Position numbers and translations under genes: made by a program
In this document: positions 16,862 to 25,134 of the stretch, piece after piece
Position numbering within the stretch: the first letter of the stretch is position 1
Layout of the letters: each line of letters starts with the position of its first letter
The notes under the pieces: generated by a model
Told to the model about the DNA's origin: nothing
Databases searched by the model: none
The model's input: only the letters and a program-made list of their open reading frames with translations
Assembly: GCA_009835325.1 (NCBI GenBank)
Contig: VXWP01000002.1
Coordinates: forward strand, 1-43,755
Length of the DNA stretch: 43,755 nucleotides
Origin: Gemmatimonadota bacterium
GTDB lineage: Bacteria; JAAXHH01
Reading direction: 5' to 3'

Positions 16862-16906
16862 CCCGTCAGGACGAATCCCGTCAGGACGAATCCCGTCAGG
16901 ACGAAT
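16862..16906. repeat. Three exact tandem copies of a 15-bp unit
   Basis: CCCGTCAGGACGAAT is repeated three times without change between the DUF362 stop and the IDO start. The next bases CCCGGAGGG carry the IDO ribosome site. The 15-base unit is a multiple of three but no gene reads through it on the plus strand. Confidence 0.95.
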
Positions 16907-16923
16907 CCCGGAGGGTCTCTCCC

Positions 16924-18108
16924 ATGACCCAGGTGGAACCGGAGCCCCTGTACGCCGCCTTGATGTCGCCCGCAACGCGCGACTTCGCCCACGGATTTCT
17001 TCCGCCCGAAGACCCCCTTTCCCGCCTGCCCGAAACCTTCGGAGATTGGGAACAGGCCGGCGGCGTGCTGCCCAAGCTGGCCCTGACACGGTATATCCGC
17101 CCCACGATAGAGGACCTGCCCCCCTTTCCGGGGTGCAGTCTGGAAACTCTGGCCGAGCATGAACGGGCCATGAGCCTGCTTTCCTTCCTGGCCAACATGT
17201 ACGTTTTCGCCCCCGATCACCCGGTGGCCACGGCCATCCCCCCGAACCTGGCCACGGCCTGGCACGGCGTGGCCTGCCGCCTTGGTCGGCCTCCCATGCT
17301 GACCTACGCTTCCCAGGTCATGTACAACTGGCGCAGATTCGATCGCCAGGGCCCCGTTGAGGTCGGCAATCTCCACATGATGCTGAATTTCCTCGGCGGG
17401 ATGGACGAAGAGTGGTTCGTTACGATCCACGTGCATATCGAGGCGGTCTCGGGACGGGCGCTCTCCGTGCTGATCCCCGGTCAGGATGCGGTGGCGCGGG
17501 GCAACGCCGGCACCGTTAGGCGCTGCCTGAACGCTGTGACCGGTACGCTCCACGAAATGCGGGCGGTCCTGGAACGCATGACGGAACGGTGCGATCCCAA
17601 TACCTACTATCACCGGGTCAGGCCGTACATGTTCGGCTGGAAGAACAACCCCGAGCTGCCCGACGGCATGGTGTATTCGGGCGTGGGGGCCTATGAAGGA
17701 AAGCCCCGGCAGTTCCGCGGTGAAACCGGGGCGCAGAGCGCGGTCATTTACGCCGTGGACGGTTTTCTCGGGATCGAGCACGGTTACGATGAGATGCGGG
17801 CCTACCTGATGGAAATGCGCGACTACATGCCCGTGCAGGACCGGTACTTCATCGAAACGGTGGAAGCGGGACCCTCCGTCCGGGCGTTCGTCCTTGAACG
17901 AGGGAACGGCGAGCCCGACCTGAAAAACGCCTACAACGCCGCGGTGGAGGCACTGTACGAATTCCGGCGGCTGCATATCGAGTACGCCGCCATGTACGTG
18001 CTCAAGCCCGGGCAGCAGGAGAACAAGGGCCACGTGGGCACGGGCGGCACGCCCTTTACCGTCTACCTGAAAAAGCACATCGACGAAACCCTCGCGCACC
18101 GGATCTAG
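16924..18108 (+). CDS. Indoleamine 2,3-dioxygenase (IDO) family heme protein
   Basis: 394-residue heme dioxygenase expected to open the indole ring of L-tryptophan to N-formylkynurenine with O2, the first step of the kynurenine route. It aligns by eye with human IDO1 over most of its length: RPPMLTYASQVMYNWRR, RPYMFGWKNNPELPDGMVYS, GAQSAVIYAVDGFLGI, MEMRDYMPVQDRYFI, PSVRAFVLERG and GTGGTPF (372-378). The proximal heme ligand is H351 in RRLHIEYAAMYVL. R233 matches human R231. Human F226 is Tyr (Y228) and human S167 seems to be H169, as in tryptophan dioxygenases. GGAGGG lies eight bases before the ATG. No kynureninase or formamidase is in the window, so the pathway beyond this step is not shown. 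Confidence 0.9.
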   Translation: MTQVEPEPLYAALMSPATRDFAHGFLPPEDPLSRLPETFGDWEQAGGVLPKLALTRYIRPTIEDLPPFPGCSLETLAEHERAMSLLSFLANMYVFAPDHPVATAIPPNLATAWHGVACRLGRPPMLTYASQVMYNWRRFDRQGPVEVGNLHMMLNFLGGMDEEWFVTIHVHIEAVSGRALSVLIPGQDAVARGNAGTVRRCLNAVTGTLHEMRAVLERMTERCDPNTYYHRVRPYMFGWKNNPELPDGMVYSGVGAYEGKPRQFRGETGAQSAVIYAVDGFLGIEHGYDEMRAYLMEMRDYMPVQDRYFIETVEAGPSVRAFVLERGNGEPDLKNAYNAAVEALYEFRRLHIEYAAMYVLKPGQQENKGHVGTGGTPFTVYLKKHIDETLAHRI

Positions 18109-18196
18109 CCGGTACGGAGCCGAAAACCGTTGCCCCCACGGGCGCTTTCCGTTAAATTGATATACCGGTAACGGCCATATCCACAAGGGCTTAGCG

Positions 18197-19453
18197 ATGG
18201 CGCGCCAGTTCGACATCCCCAGCTACTATAAGAGTGAAATCACCTCCCGGATCAAGCAGGGCCGGCGGCTGGTAGATCCCAAGAAGAAGGACCTGGCACC
18301 CTCCGTACTGGATTTCGGTGGCGTACGGTTCATTTTCGCCCGTCATTTCGGTTTCTGCTACGGCGTGGAAAACGCGATCGAGATCGTGTACAAGACGCTG
18401 GAGGAAAACCCGGACAAGCGGATCTTCCTGCTTAGCGAGATGATCCACAATCCGAATGTCAATACCGACCTGCAGTCCAGGGGCATCCAGTTCATCCATA
18501 CCACCCTCGGTGAACAGCTCATTCCCTGGGACGAGCTGACCCGGGACGACCTGGTTGTCGTCCCCGCCTTCGGCACCACGGTGGAGATCAAGGAAATGCT
18601 GACCCGCCGCGGGATCGATTTCTGCACCTACGATACGACCTGCCCCTTCGTCGAGAAGGTCTGGACCCGTGGCGGACAGATCGGCCAGCAGGGGTTCACG
18701 GTCGTCATTCACGGCAAGCCCCGGCACGAAGAGACGCGCGCGACCTTCTCCCACAGCGTCCAGCAGGCCCCGACCGTCGTTGTGCGGAACCGGGAGGAAA
18801 CCCTCATCCTCGCCGATATCATCACGGGGGAGATCGACACGGACCGGTTTTTCGAAGTATTCGGCGACAACTGCTCGGAGGGGTTCGATCCGGAAATCCA
18901 TCTGGACCGGGTCGGCGTGATCAACCAGACCACCATGCTCGCCAGCGAGACCCACGAGATCGCGCGGCTGATCAGGGAAGCGCTGGAAGAACGGCACGGT
19001 CCCGAGCGCATTGCCGATCACTTCGCCGACACCTCCGACACCCTGTGCTACGCGAGTAACGAGAACCAGAACGCCACCTACGCCATGATCGAAAAGGGGG
19101 CGGACGTCGCCCTCGTCGTCGGCGGCTACAACTCGTCCAATACCTCCCACCTGGTGGAGCTCTGCGAGGAAACGATCAGCACCTTCTTCATCAACAGCAG
19201 CAAGGACATACTGTCGGACCGGCAGATCCGCCACTTCGACCTGGAATCCAAGTCGATCGTCGCGACCATCGACTGGCTGCCGGCCACCCGGCCCGTCGAC
19301 ATCATCCTGACCTGCGGAGCGTCCTGTCCGGATATCATGCTGGACAACGTATTGCTGCGCATCCTCTCTTTCTTTCCCGATGCACCGCCGGTAGCGGAAG
19401 TCCTCGCCGAATACGAGCACTCGGTCCGCCCACCCGTCGTTTCCGCCTCATGA
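18197..19453 (+). CDS. ispH: 4-hydroxy-3-methylbut-2-enyl diphosphate reductase
   Basis: 418-residue 4Fe-4S enzyme of the last step of the MEP isoprenoid pathway, making IPP and DMAPP from HMBPP. It is of the long type found in cyanobacteria and plants, about 100 residues longer than E. coli IspH, with ~40 extra N-terminal residues and an insertion near 180-260. Cluster ligands are C54 (FGFCYGVENA), C149 (DTTCPFVEKV) and C284 (LCYASNENQ). H84 lies in SEMIHNPNVN. The second substrate His of the E. coli type is replaced by PAFG, as in the plant/cyanobacterial branch. AGGG precedes the ATG at seven bases. Confidence 0.95.
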   Translation: MARQFDIPSYYKSEITSRIKQGRRLVDPKKKDLAPSVLDFGGVRFIFARHFGFCYGVENAIEIVYKTLEENPDKRIFLLSEMIHNPNVNTDLQSRGIQFIHTTLGEQLIPWDELTRDDLVVVPAFGTTVEIKEMLTRRGIDFCTYDTTCPFVEKVWTRGGQIGQQGFTVVIHGKPRHEETRATFSHSVQQAPTVVVRNREETLILADIITGEIDTDRFFEVFGDNCSEGFDPEIHLDRVGVINQTTMLASETHEIARLIREALEERHGPERIADHFADTSDTLCYASNENQNATYAMIEKGADVALVVGGYNSSNTSHLVELCEETISTFFINSSKDILSDRQIRHFDLESKSIVATIDWLPATRPVDIILTCGASCPDIMLDNVLLRILSFFPDAPPVAEVLAEYEHSVRPPVVSAS

Positions 19454-19470
19454 GCCCACCCGGGAGTTCC

Positions 19471-20337
19471 ATGCAGATCGGGGTCAGTTCATACAGCTAC
19501 AGCCGGTTGATCCGAAGCGGCGAGATGACGGAATTCGACGCCATCCGCAAGACGGCGGAACTCGGATACGACGTGATCGAGTTCTCCTCGCTGCACCCGC
19601 CCGGAGGCGAGCCGTTCGATCAGTATGCTCCCGACGTGCGCACGGCCTGCGACGAGACGGGTCTTCCCATTGCCAACTACACGGTCGGCGCGGATTTCAT
19701 CAACGGTAGCGGGGGAGACTGGCAACGCGAGGTGGAGCGGGTGAAGGACGAGGTGCGCATTGCCCACCTGCTCGGCGCGCCCGGCATGCGCCACGACGCC
19801 ACGAGGGGATTCCCCGACAGCCGCCCTGGCGAGCGTTCTTTCGATGATGCCCTGGCCGTCCTCGTTCCCGCGATCCGGGCGGTCACGGAGTTCGCGGCGG
19901 ACCTGGGCGTCCGGACCATGGTGGAGAACCACGGGATGTTCTGCCAGGACAGTGAGCGGGTGGAAAGACTGGTCAATGCCGTGAATCACGAGAATTTCGG
20001 CGTGCTCATCGACATTGGCAACTTCCTGTGCGTGGACGAACCGCCCGACGCCGCCGTGGGACGACTGATCCCCTACGCCTTTCACGTCCATGCCAAGGAC
20101 TTCCACACCCGGCCGGGCACGGCCACAGACCCCGGTGAGGGATGGTTCCGAACCCGGGGCGGCAACTATCTCAGGGGCGCTATCGTCGGCCACGGGGAAG
20201 TCCCCCTGGCGTCCTGCCTGCACGTCCTCTCACGCCACGGATACGATGGCGTGCTTTCCATCGAATTCGAAGGGCTCGAGCACCCCGTCGACGGCGTTCG
20301 CATCGGACTCGACAACCTCAGGCGCTACCTGGGCTGA
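19471..20337 (+). CDS. Sugar phosphate isomerase/epimerase-like TIM barrel
   Basis: 288-residue protein of the AP-endonuclease-2-like TIM-barrel superfamily (xylose isomerase-like). Typical segments are QIGVSSYSYSRLI at the start, GYDVIEFSSLHPP, VRTMVENHGMFCQDSER with a metal-site Glu, FGVLIDIGNFLC with Asp, PYAFHVHAKDFH with His, and the late GVLSIEFEG with Glu. Members isomerise or epimerise keto-sugars or act on inosose. GGGAG lies four bases before ATG 19471; an ATG at 19450 overlapping the ispH stop is possible but has no ribosome site. The gene converges with another Gfo/Idh/MocA gene, and such pairs are common in sugar or polyol catabolism. Confidence 0.88.
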   Translation: MQIGVSSYSYSRLIRSGEMTEFDAIRKTAELGYDVIEFSSLHPPGGEPFDQYAPDVRTACDETGLPIANYTVGADFINGSGGDWQREVERVKDEVRIAHLLGAPGMRHDATRGFPDSRPGERSFDDALAVLVPAIRAVTEFAADLGVRTMVENHGMFCQDSERVERLVNAVNHENFGVLIDIGNFLCVDEPPDAAVGRLIPYAFHVHAKDFHTRPGTATDPGEGWFRTRGGNYLRGAIVGHGEVPLASCLHVLSRHGYDGVLSIEFEGLEHPVDGVRIGLDNLRRYLG

Positions 20338-20405
20338 CCAGGCTGGCCAGCCTGATCGCGGGAACCGTCCGGATCGCCGCGTCCGCCGTGCTACCTGGGC
20401 TGACC
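20324..20405. repeat. 16-bp direct repeat copying a gene end and stop
   Basis: GCTACCTGGGCTGACC at 20324-20339 spans the last codons and TGA of the TIM-barrel gene. The exact copy lies at 20390-20405, 66 bases on, in the gap before the converging oxidoreductase gene. GGCTGGCCAGCC just after the first copy is itself a palindrome and may act in transcription ending. Confidence 0.9.
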
Positions 20406-20412
20406 GTGCGGT

Positions 20413-21378
20413 CTACGCGAGGTGGATGACTTCCCCCGATTCCATGGATTCATTCGCCGCGAGGGTGACGGCGAGGCTGTTGACGACGTCGCCGTAGGCC
20501 GATCGGATGAGGGATGGATTCTCCTCTTCGATGGCCTGCAGGAAGAGTTCGTTTTCGAGCTGGTAGGGGTTGTTCCGACCGGGATACCGCACCGTTTCAT
20601 CTTCGCGCACGACCTCCAGGTTGCCTCCGGCGATTTTCACCGTGAGCCCCCGGGCAATAACCTCCAGGGCGGTTCCGTAACCCTGTTCGGCGACACAGGA
20701 AGAGAGTATGGTGGCCACGGCGCCGCTTTCGAATACGAGCGACACCGTGCTGGCGTCCTCCACGTCGTAGTTCGGCAGATCCAGCATCCGTCCCTTCGTC
20801 CCCGCCGCGTAGACGCTGACCACGTCCCCCATGAGGTACCGGGCGCAGTCGTACACGTGCGTGGTCTGCTCCACGATCTGTCCACCCGACTTGGACTTCA
20901 CGCGCCACCAGGGGGATCCGGGCGTGTTCCCGATCCAGTATCCGATCGCCAGGGCCGGCCGCACGCCGGACAGCAGGTTCCGTGCCTTTTCCGTAGCGTC
21001 CAGGTACCGCCAGTTGTACCCCACGCACGAGAGGACGCCACATTCTTCGACTCTTGCCGCGATGTCACGCGCGGTATCGACGTCCAGCGCCTGGGGTTTC
21101 TCGACGAACAGGTGGAGGTTGCGTTCCAGCACGGCCATTTCAGGATCGCCGTGGGCGAAGGGCGGGAGGCACACGTACACGGCATCCAGTTCTTCCCGGT
21201 CCAGCATCTCGCGGTAGTCGCCGTACGCGCGGCCTCCGCACCGGTCGGCCGCCGCCTGCGCGCGCTCGACCTGGATGTCCGCGTACGCCACGAGTTCGGC
21301 CCGCTCGATTTCCGGCAGGAGTCCCAGGTGCATGCCCGCGATGCCTCCGGTTCCGATAAAACCTATACGAACGCCCAT
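20413..21378 (-). CDS. Gfo/Idh/MocA family oxidoreductase
   Basis: 321-residue NAD(P)-dependent oxidoreductase, second of this family in the window. The Rossmann start is GFIGTGGIAGMHLGLL (about 6-21), the family motif FVEKPQAL carries the active-site Lys, and GGQIVEQTTHVYDCARYL holds the candidate catalytic His. GVLSCVGYNWRYLDA fits sugar dehydrogenases. GGAGGA lies six bases before the ATG. It is encoded convergently to the TIM-barrel gene with about 75 bases between stops. Substrate unknown; a sugar or polyol is likely. Confidence 0.92.
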   Translation of the reverse strand: MGVRIGFIGTGGIAGMHLGLLPEIERAELVAYADIQVERAQAAADRCGGRAYGDYREMLDREELDAVYVCLPPFAHGDPEMAVLERNLHLFVEKPQALDVDTARDIAARVEECGVLSCVGYNWRYLDATEKARNLLSGVRPALAIGYWIGNTPGSPWWRVKSKSGGQIVEQTTHVYDCARYLMGDVVSVYAAGTKGRMLDLPNYDVEDASTVSLVFESGAVATILSSCVAEQGYGTALEVIARGLTVKIAGGNLEVVREDETVRYPGRNNPYQLENELFLQAIEEENPSLIRSAYGDVVNSLAVTLAANESMESGEVIHLA

Positions 21379-21454
21379 GCGAAGTCCTCCGCTGTTCCCT
21401 GCGCGTGAATCCCACGTTGACCGGCCATGCCTGCCGCCGGTGTACCCCCTGCGA

Positions 21455-23209
21455 TCATGAATCTCTCTTAACGACGATCAGCGTCGTGTCGTCGTCCTGG
21501 CCGCCACCGCCCACGAAGGCGCGCCATACCTCGATCACGTGATCCCGGATCTCCTCTACCGGACAGTCATGACAGTCCTTGATCGCCTGTTCCAGCCGTT
21601 CGATGCCGAATATCTCGTCTTCCAGGTTGGACTTCTCGATGAGGCCGTCCGAATACAGGACCACGACGTCTCCATCGTCCAGGTACACGCGGCCGTCCTC
21701 GAAACTCGCGTCCTCGAACGAACCGACGATCAGGCCCCCTGCGTGGAGATTGACCGTTTCACCGGATTTCCGGCACAGCAGGGGCGGTGGATGGCCGGCG
21801 TTGCAGTAGACGAAGGTGTTTTCCTGCAGGTTCGCGATACCGTAGAACAGGGTGGCGAACCGGTCCGCGGACGTGACCTCGTACAGGACCTCGTTGACGT
21901 GACCGATGACGTAACTCGGAAGGTAGACGTAGTAATTGGCGTATTCGTGGAACGACGTATAGAGCGAAGCCATGGTCAACGCGGCGGGAATGCCCTTGCC
22001 GACCACGTCGCCCACGGCCACCCCCAGTTGCTTGTCCGAAAAGGGAATGAAATCGTAGAAGTCGCCTCCGACCTCCCTGCTGGGTTCGCTGAATGCGGCC
22101 AGGGAAAGGCCTTTCACTTCCGGCACGGCGCGCGGCAGCAAGGCGCGCTGAATCTCGCCGGCGACCTCCAGTTCCCGGTCCAGCAGCCGGCTCCGCCGCG
22201 CGTCATCGAAGAGGCGCGCGTTCTGAATAGCGATACTCGCCTGTGATGCAAAGGCCTCCAGCAGGGACTGGGCCTCCTCGTCGTAGGCGTTCGCCCGGTC
22301 GTTTTCGATGTTGAAGACCCCGATGACCTGGTTCCCGGAAAGCATGGGAACGGCCATTTCCGATTTCGTGCCCGGCCTGTGCTGCACGTACCGGTCGTCC
22401 AGGGACACGTCCGGCACGATGATCGCCCTTCCGGTCTCGGCCGCGGATCCGCTGATGCCTTCGCCCATCTTCAGGTTGATCGCGTCCAGGTCCGGCGAAT
22501 ATCCCCGGATGGTCTGTTCAACCACCGCGTTCTGGTCCTCGTCGAGCAGGAAGATGACTGCCGCATCGTAGGGCACCACGGTCTGCAGCGCGTCGATGAT
22601 GAGGTTCAGGACCTCGCCCAGGTCCAGCGAACTGCTGATCCGCTTGCCCACCTCGTACAGGGCGGTCCGGTGGATCATCTCCCGCCGGGCCAGTTCAAAG
22701 TGCAGCAGCCGCGTGACCGCGTAGCCGGCGTGGCGCGCCAGGGAAATGGTTACCTCGAGGCGTTCCGGGTCGAAACCGGTCTCGCCGGATGCCATGGCCG
22801 CGAGCAGGACACAGTGAAACCGTTCGTCGATCTGGTGATGGAAAAGTACGGCCTGGCCGGTCAGCACATCGCGGCCGGACACGGTCCGCAGGGGCCAGTC
22901 CAGCTGCCGGACGTCCTCGACCAGCCGGGTGCTCGGCTGGGACCGCAGCCAGTCCAGCAACGCCTCGACCTCACGCTCCGTATCGGGCAGGATTAAATAC
23001 CGGCCGGTAGTTTCGAAGACGATCCGGTTCGAGACGCAGTCCACCATGAAGAACCGGCAGGCTTCCGCACCGGACAGCTCCAGCGAGATCTCTTCGATCG
23101 CAGCGGACAGGTCGGCTTCTCCCGTTGCGGCCGTCATGCGGGTCAGTCCATCGACCACACGATGCCACAGGATATCCGAACGCGCTTCGACGACTGTTGA
23201 ATCAAGCAT
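21455..23209 (-). CDS. GAF-PP2C (RsbU/SpoIIE-type) serine phosphatase
   Basis: 584-residue signalling protein. An N-terminal ~170 residues of GAF-like character is followed by a clear GAF domain (from about ALYEVGKRISSSLDLGEVLN to SIAIQNARLFDD). A short coiled linker (LDRELEVAGEIQRALLP) leads to a C-terminal PP2C/SpoIIE domain. Metal-site motifs are VGGDFYDF, VGDVVGKGIPAAL, LYSDGLIE and GQDDDTTLIVV. Such enzymes dephosphorylate anti-anti-sigma factors in partner-switching stress systems. No anti-sigma, STAS or sigma gene is nearby, so its partner is unknown. ATG 23209 was chosen over a GTG at 23230; neither has a clear ribosome site. It follows rluD on the same strand. Confidence 0.92.
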   Translation of the reverse strand: MLDSTVVEARSDILWHRVVDGLTRMTAATGEADLSAAIEEISLELSGAEACRFFMVDCVSNRIVFETTGRYLILPDTEREVEALLDWLRSQPSTRLVEDVRQLDWPLRTVSGRDVLTGQAVLFHHQIDERFHCVLLAAMASGETGFDPERLEVTISLARHAGYAVTRLLHFELARREMIHRTALYEVGKRISSSLDLGEVLNLIIDALQTVVPYDAAVIFLLDEDQNAVVEQTIRGYSPDLDAINLKMGEGISGSAAETGRAIIVPDVSLDDRYVQHRPGTKSEMAVPMLSGNQVIGVFNIENDRANAYDEEAQSLLEAFASQASIAIQNARLFDDARRSRLLDRELEVAGEIQRALLPRAVPEVKGLSLAAFSEPSREVGGDFYDFIPFSDKQLGVAVGDVVGKGIPAALTMASLYTSFHEYANYYVYLPSYVIGHVNEVLYEVTSADRFATLFYGIANLQENTFVYCNAGHPPPLLCRKSGETVNLHAGGLIVGSFEDASFEDGRVYLDDGDVVVLYSDGLIEKSNLEDEIFGIERLEQAIKDCHDCPVEEIRDHVIEVWRAFVGGGGQDDDTTLIVVKRDS

Positions 23210-23269
23210 GGCGATATTGGGAAAGTGCACCGCGTTATCGCGGGCGGTTTCAGGCCCCTTGTGCTCCGG

Positions 23270-24283
23270 TCAGGGGCCGGTCGTACACGTACTGTCTGAC
23301 AGCATGACGACAGCCTGTTTCATGTCATCGGGCAGGGTTGCCTTGAAAGAATGGGGCCGGCCCGAGAAGGGATGGATAAACTCCAGTTCGGATGCATGCA
23401 GCGCCTGCCGCCGCAGGACATCCAGCATCTTTTTCAACTTCGGGCGGCGCCGGGGCGCCGTGCCGGCCAGCCGCTTGTGCCGTCCCCCGTATACCGGATC
23501 GCCGATGACGGGATGGCCCAGGTGGGCAAGATGAACCCTGATCTGGTGCGTACGGCCGGTTTCCAGCGCCAGGGCCAGCAACGACCCGTCCTCCATGGAT
23601 TCGCTCACGCGGTAATGGGTGACGGCACGGCGGCCGCGGTTTTCCTCCACCACGGCCATCCGCTGCCTGAACCGGGGATGCCGTCCGACTGGCGCGTCGA
23701 TCGTACCCGAGGGTTCGGCGAAACGGCCCCATGCCAGGCCGGTGTAGCCACGTTTGATGCGCCGCTCGGCCAACTGGCGGGAGAGAAACGCGTGGGCGTC
23801 TTCCCGTTTGGCCACGATCATCAGACCGGACGTATCCTTGTCCAGGCGATGTACGATACCCGGCCGGACCGGATCGTCGAACTGCTCCAGGCTTCCGCAG
23901 TGGTGCAACAGGGCATTTACCAGCGTCGAATGCGCATGACCGCAGGCCGGATGCACGACCATGCCCGCCGCCTTGTTCACCACCAGGAGCGCTTCGTCTT
24001 CGTAGACGATGTCCAGTGGGATGGGCTCCGGCTCCGCGGTCGAGGGAGGGGTTTCGGGTATGGTCACGGCGACGACGTCGCCTTCGGAAACCCCGTGGCC
24101 GCACTTTTCCACGACGACCGAGTTGACCGAAACTGCGCCGGACCGGATCCAGCGCTGTATTCTCGACCTGGTTACCGGCAGGTCCGTCTCCGACAGGTAA
24201 CGGTCCAGTCGCCACTGGGACTGCGAGGCGGGCACCACGGTCTCGACGAAGGATCCCTCCCATTCATCCGGAAGGCGCTTCAT
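23270..24283 (-). CDS. rluD: RluA/RluD-family pseudouridine synthase
   Basis: 337-residue enzyme converting uridine to pseudouridine in RNA; members close to RluD act on 23S rRNA helix 69. An S4 RNA-binding domain spans about residues 24-75 ([20 protein letters not shown]). The catalytic domain carries [16 protein letters not shown] with the nucleophile D148, and later [26 protein letters not shown]. The basic insertion [14 protein letters not shown] is notable. Its start overlaps the lspA end by 20 bases and no ribosome site is obvious, so translation is probably coupled. lspA-rluD adjacency is widespread in bacteria. Confidence 0.94.
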   Translation of the reverse strand: MKRLPDEWEGSFVETVVPASQSQWRLDRYLSETDLPVTRSRIQRWIRSGAVSVNSVVVEKCGHGVSEGDVVAVTIPETPPSTAEPEPIPLDIVYEDEALLVVNKAAGMVVHPACGHAHSTLVNALLHHCGSLEQFDDPVRPGIVHRLDKDTSGLMIVAKREDAHAFLSRQLAERRIKRGYTGLAWGRFAEPSGTIDAPVGRHPRFRQRMAVVEENRGRRAVTHYRVSESMEDGSLLALALETGRTHQIRVHLAHLGHPVIGDPVYGGRHKRLAGTAPRRRPKLKKMLDVLRRQALHASELEFIHPFSGRPHSFKATLPDDMKQAVVMLSDSTCTTGP

Positions 24284-24740
24284 CGTTCAATATCCGGTTG
24301 ATGGCGGACAGTCGCGTGAACAGGAGGATGATCCCGATGGTGATGGCGGAGTCCGCCACGTTGAATACGGGCCATCGGTACGCTCCCACCCCGATATCGA
24401 TGAAATCCGTAACCGCGCCGTAGGCCGCGCGATCGATCAGATTGCCGATCGCGCCGCCCAGTATGCTCATCACGGCATACCGTCCCCACCGCTCGACGGG
24501 GGGAAGCCTGAACAGGTAGTAGATCATGACCGCGCAGGCGATGACCGACAGCACCAGGTAGAACCAGCGGCCGCCGAGGGTGATGCCGAACGCGGCTCCG
24601 GGATTCCGAATGTACGTTAACTGGACCACTTCCCCCAGGAGGGGATAGGACTGGTGAAGCGCCATCCCCTGCTGAACGGCGATCTTGGTAATCTGGTCCA
24701 GGATCAGGATACCGGCGCAGACGACGGCCGGCTTTGCCAA
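24264..24740 (-). CDS. lspA: Lipoprotein signal peptidase (signal peptidase II)
   Basis: 158-residue inner-membrane aspartyl protease that removes signal peptides from prolipoproteins. Four membrane helices are visible. Family boxes are [13 protein letters not shown], the catalytic [17 protein letters not shown] (D112) and FNVADSAI (D130). The frame opens only after a stop just upstream, so the start must be the TTG at 24740; no ATG gives a full-length protein. No strong ribosome site is seen, suggesting coupling to the dksA/traR-type gene that ends 19 bases earlier. Two lipoproteins encoded in this window (MFP and LIC10091-like) are possible substrates. Confidence 0.95.
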   Translation of the reverse strand: MAKPAVVCAGILILDQITKIAVQQGMALHQSYPLLGEVVQLTYIRNPGAAFGITLGGRWFYLVLSVIACAVMIYYLFRLPPVERWGRYAVMSILGGAIGNLIDRAAYGAVTDFIDIGVGAYRWPVFNVADSAITIGIILLFTRLSAINRILNDEAPSG

Positions 24741-24759
24741 AGCTTTCAGTCCGGAGATG

Positions 24760-25134
24760 TTAGATCAGACCTCGTTCTTCCTTGGACTTGCACTCAATGC
24801 ACATACGGGCGTGGGGTACGGCCTCGAGCCGGGCCTTGCCGATTTCTCCATTGCATACGTAGCAAAGTCCGTAGGCGCCGTTCTTGATGCGCTCCAGGGC
24901 TTCGTCGATATGAAACAGGAATCGACCCTCGCGGGAGGCGAGGTCATAGGCCTGTTCCTGCTCCATCGATTCGGTACCCTGGTCCGCCGGGTGTTCCGAA
25001 AAGGGATAACTGCCCGCGACATCGCGCGCCGCGGAGTTAATCGTCTTGTTTCCGAAATAGCCCAGCTCATGCAACAGCGTTTCGCGTTTTTCGAGCAGGA
25101 GCTTTTCGAAGCGTTTCAGATCTTCACCCGTCAT
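24760..25134 (-). CDS. TraR/DksA-type C4 zinc-finger protein
   Basis: 124-residue protein with an N-terminal coiled region ([20 protein letters not shown]) and a C-terminal four-cysteine zinc finger, C91-x2-C94 and C112-x2-C115. DksA relatives bind the RNA polymerase secondary channel and tune transcription with ppGpp; short members of the YteA/TraR type sit before lspA in many genomes. ATG 25134 has a strong GGAGGA ahead of it; the frame from 25197 would add 21 unlikely residues. The start lies within the last codons of the PNP-like gene (11-base overlap), so the two are coupled. Confidence 0.93.
   Translation of the reverse strand: MTGEDLKRFEKLLLEKRETLLHELGYFGNKTINSAARDVAGSYPFSEHPADQGTESMEQEQAYDLASREGRFLFHIDEALERIKNGAYGLCYVCNGEIGKARLEAVPHARMCIECKSKEERGLI

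Noticed and set aside
15653-16906. Repeats considered as a CRISPR array
   Set aside because: Units are short, lack unique spacers of even length, and no cas gene is present.
14468-17089. 873-codon open frame on the minus strand opposite mmsA, DUF362 and IDO
   Set aside because: It spans three clearly recognised plus-strand genes and their gaps, has no recognisable domain and reads the 15-bp tandem repeat as protein. Long antisense frames are expected at this GC content.
16831-18216. 461-codon minus-strand frame with a GFVLT repeat
   Set aside because: The repeat is just the 15-bp DNA array read in antisense, and the rest is the complement of the IDO gene.
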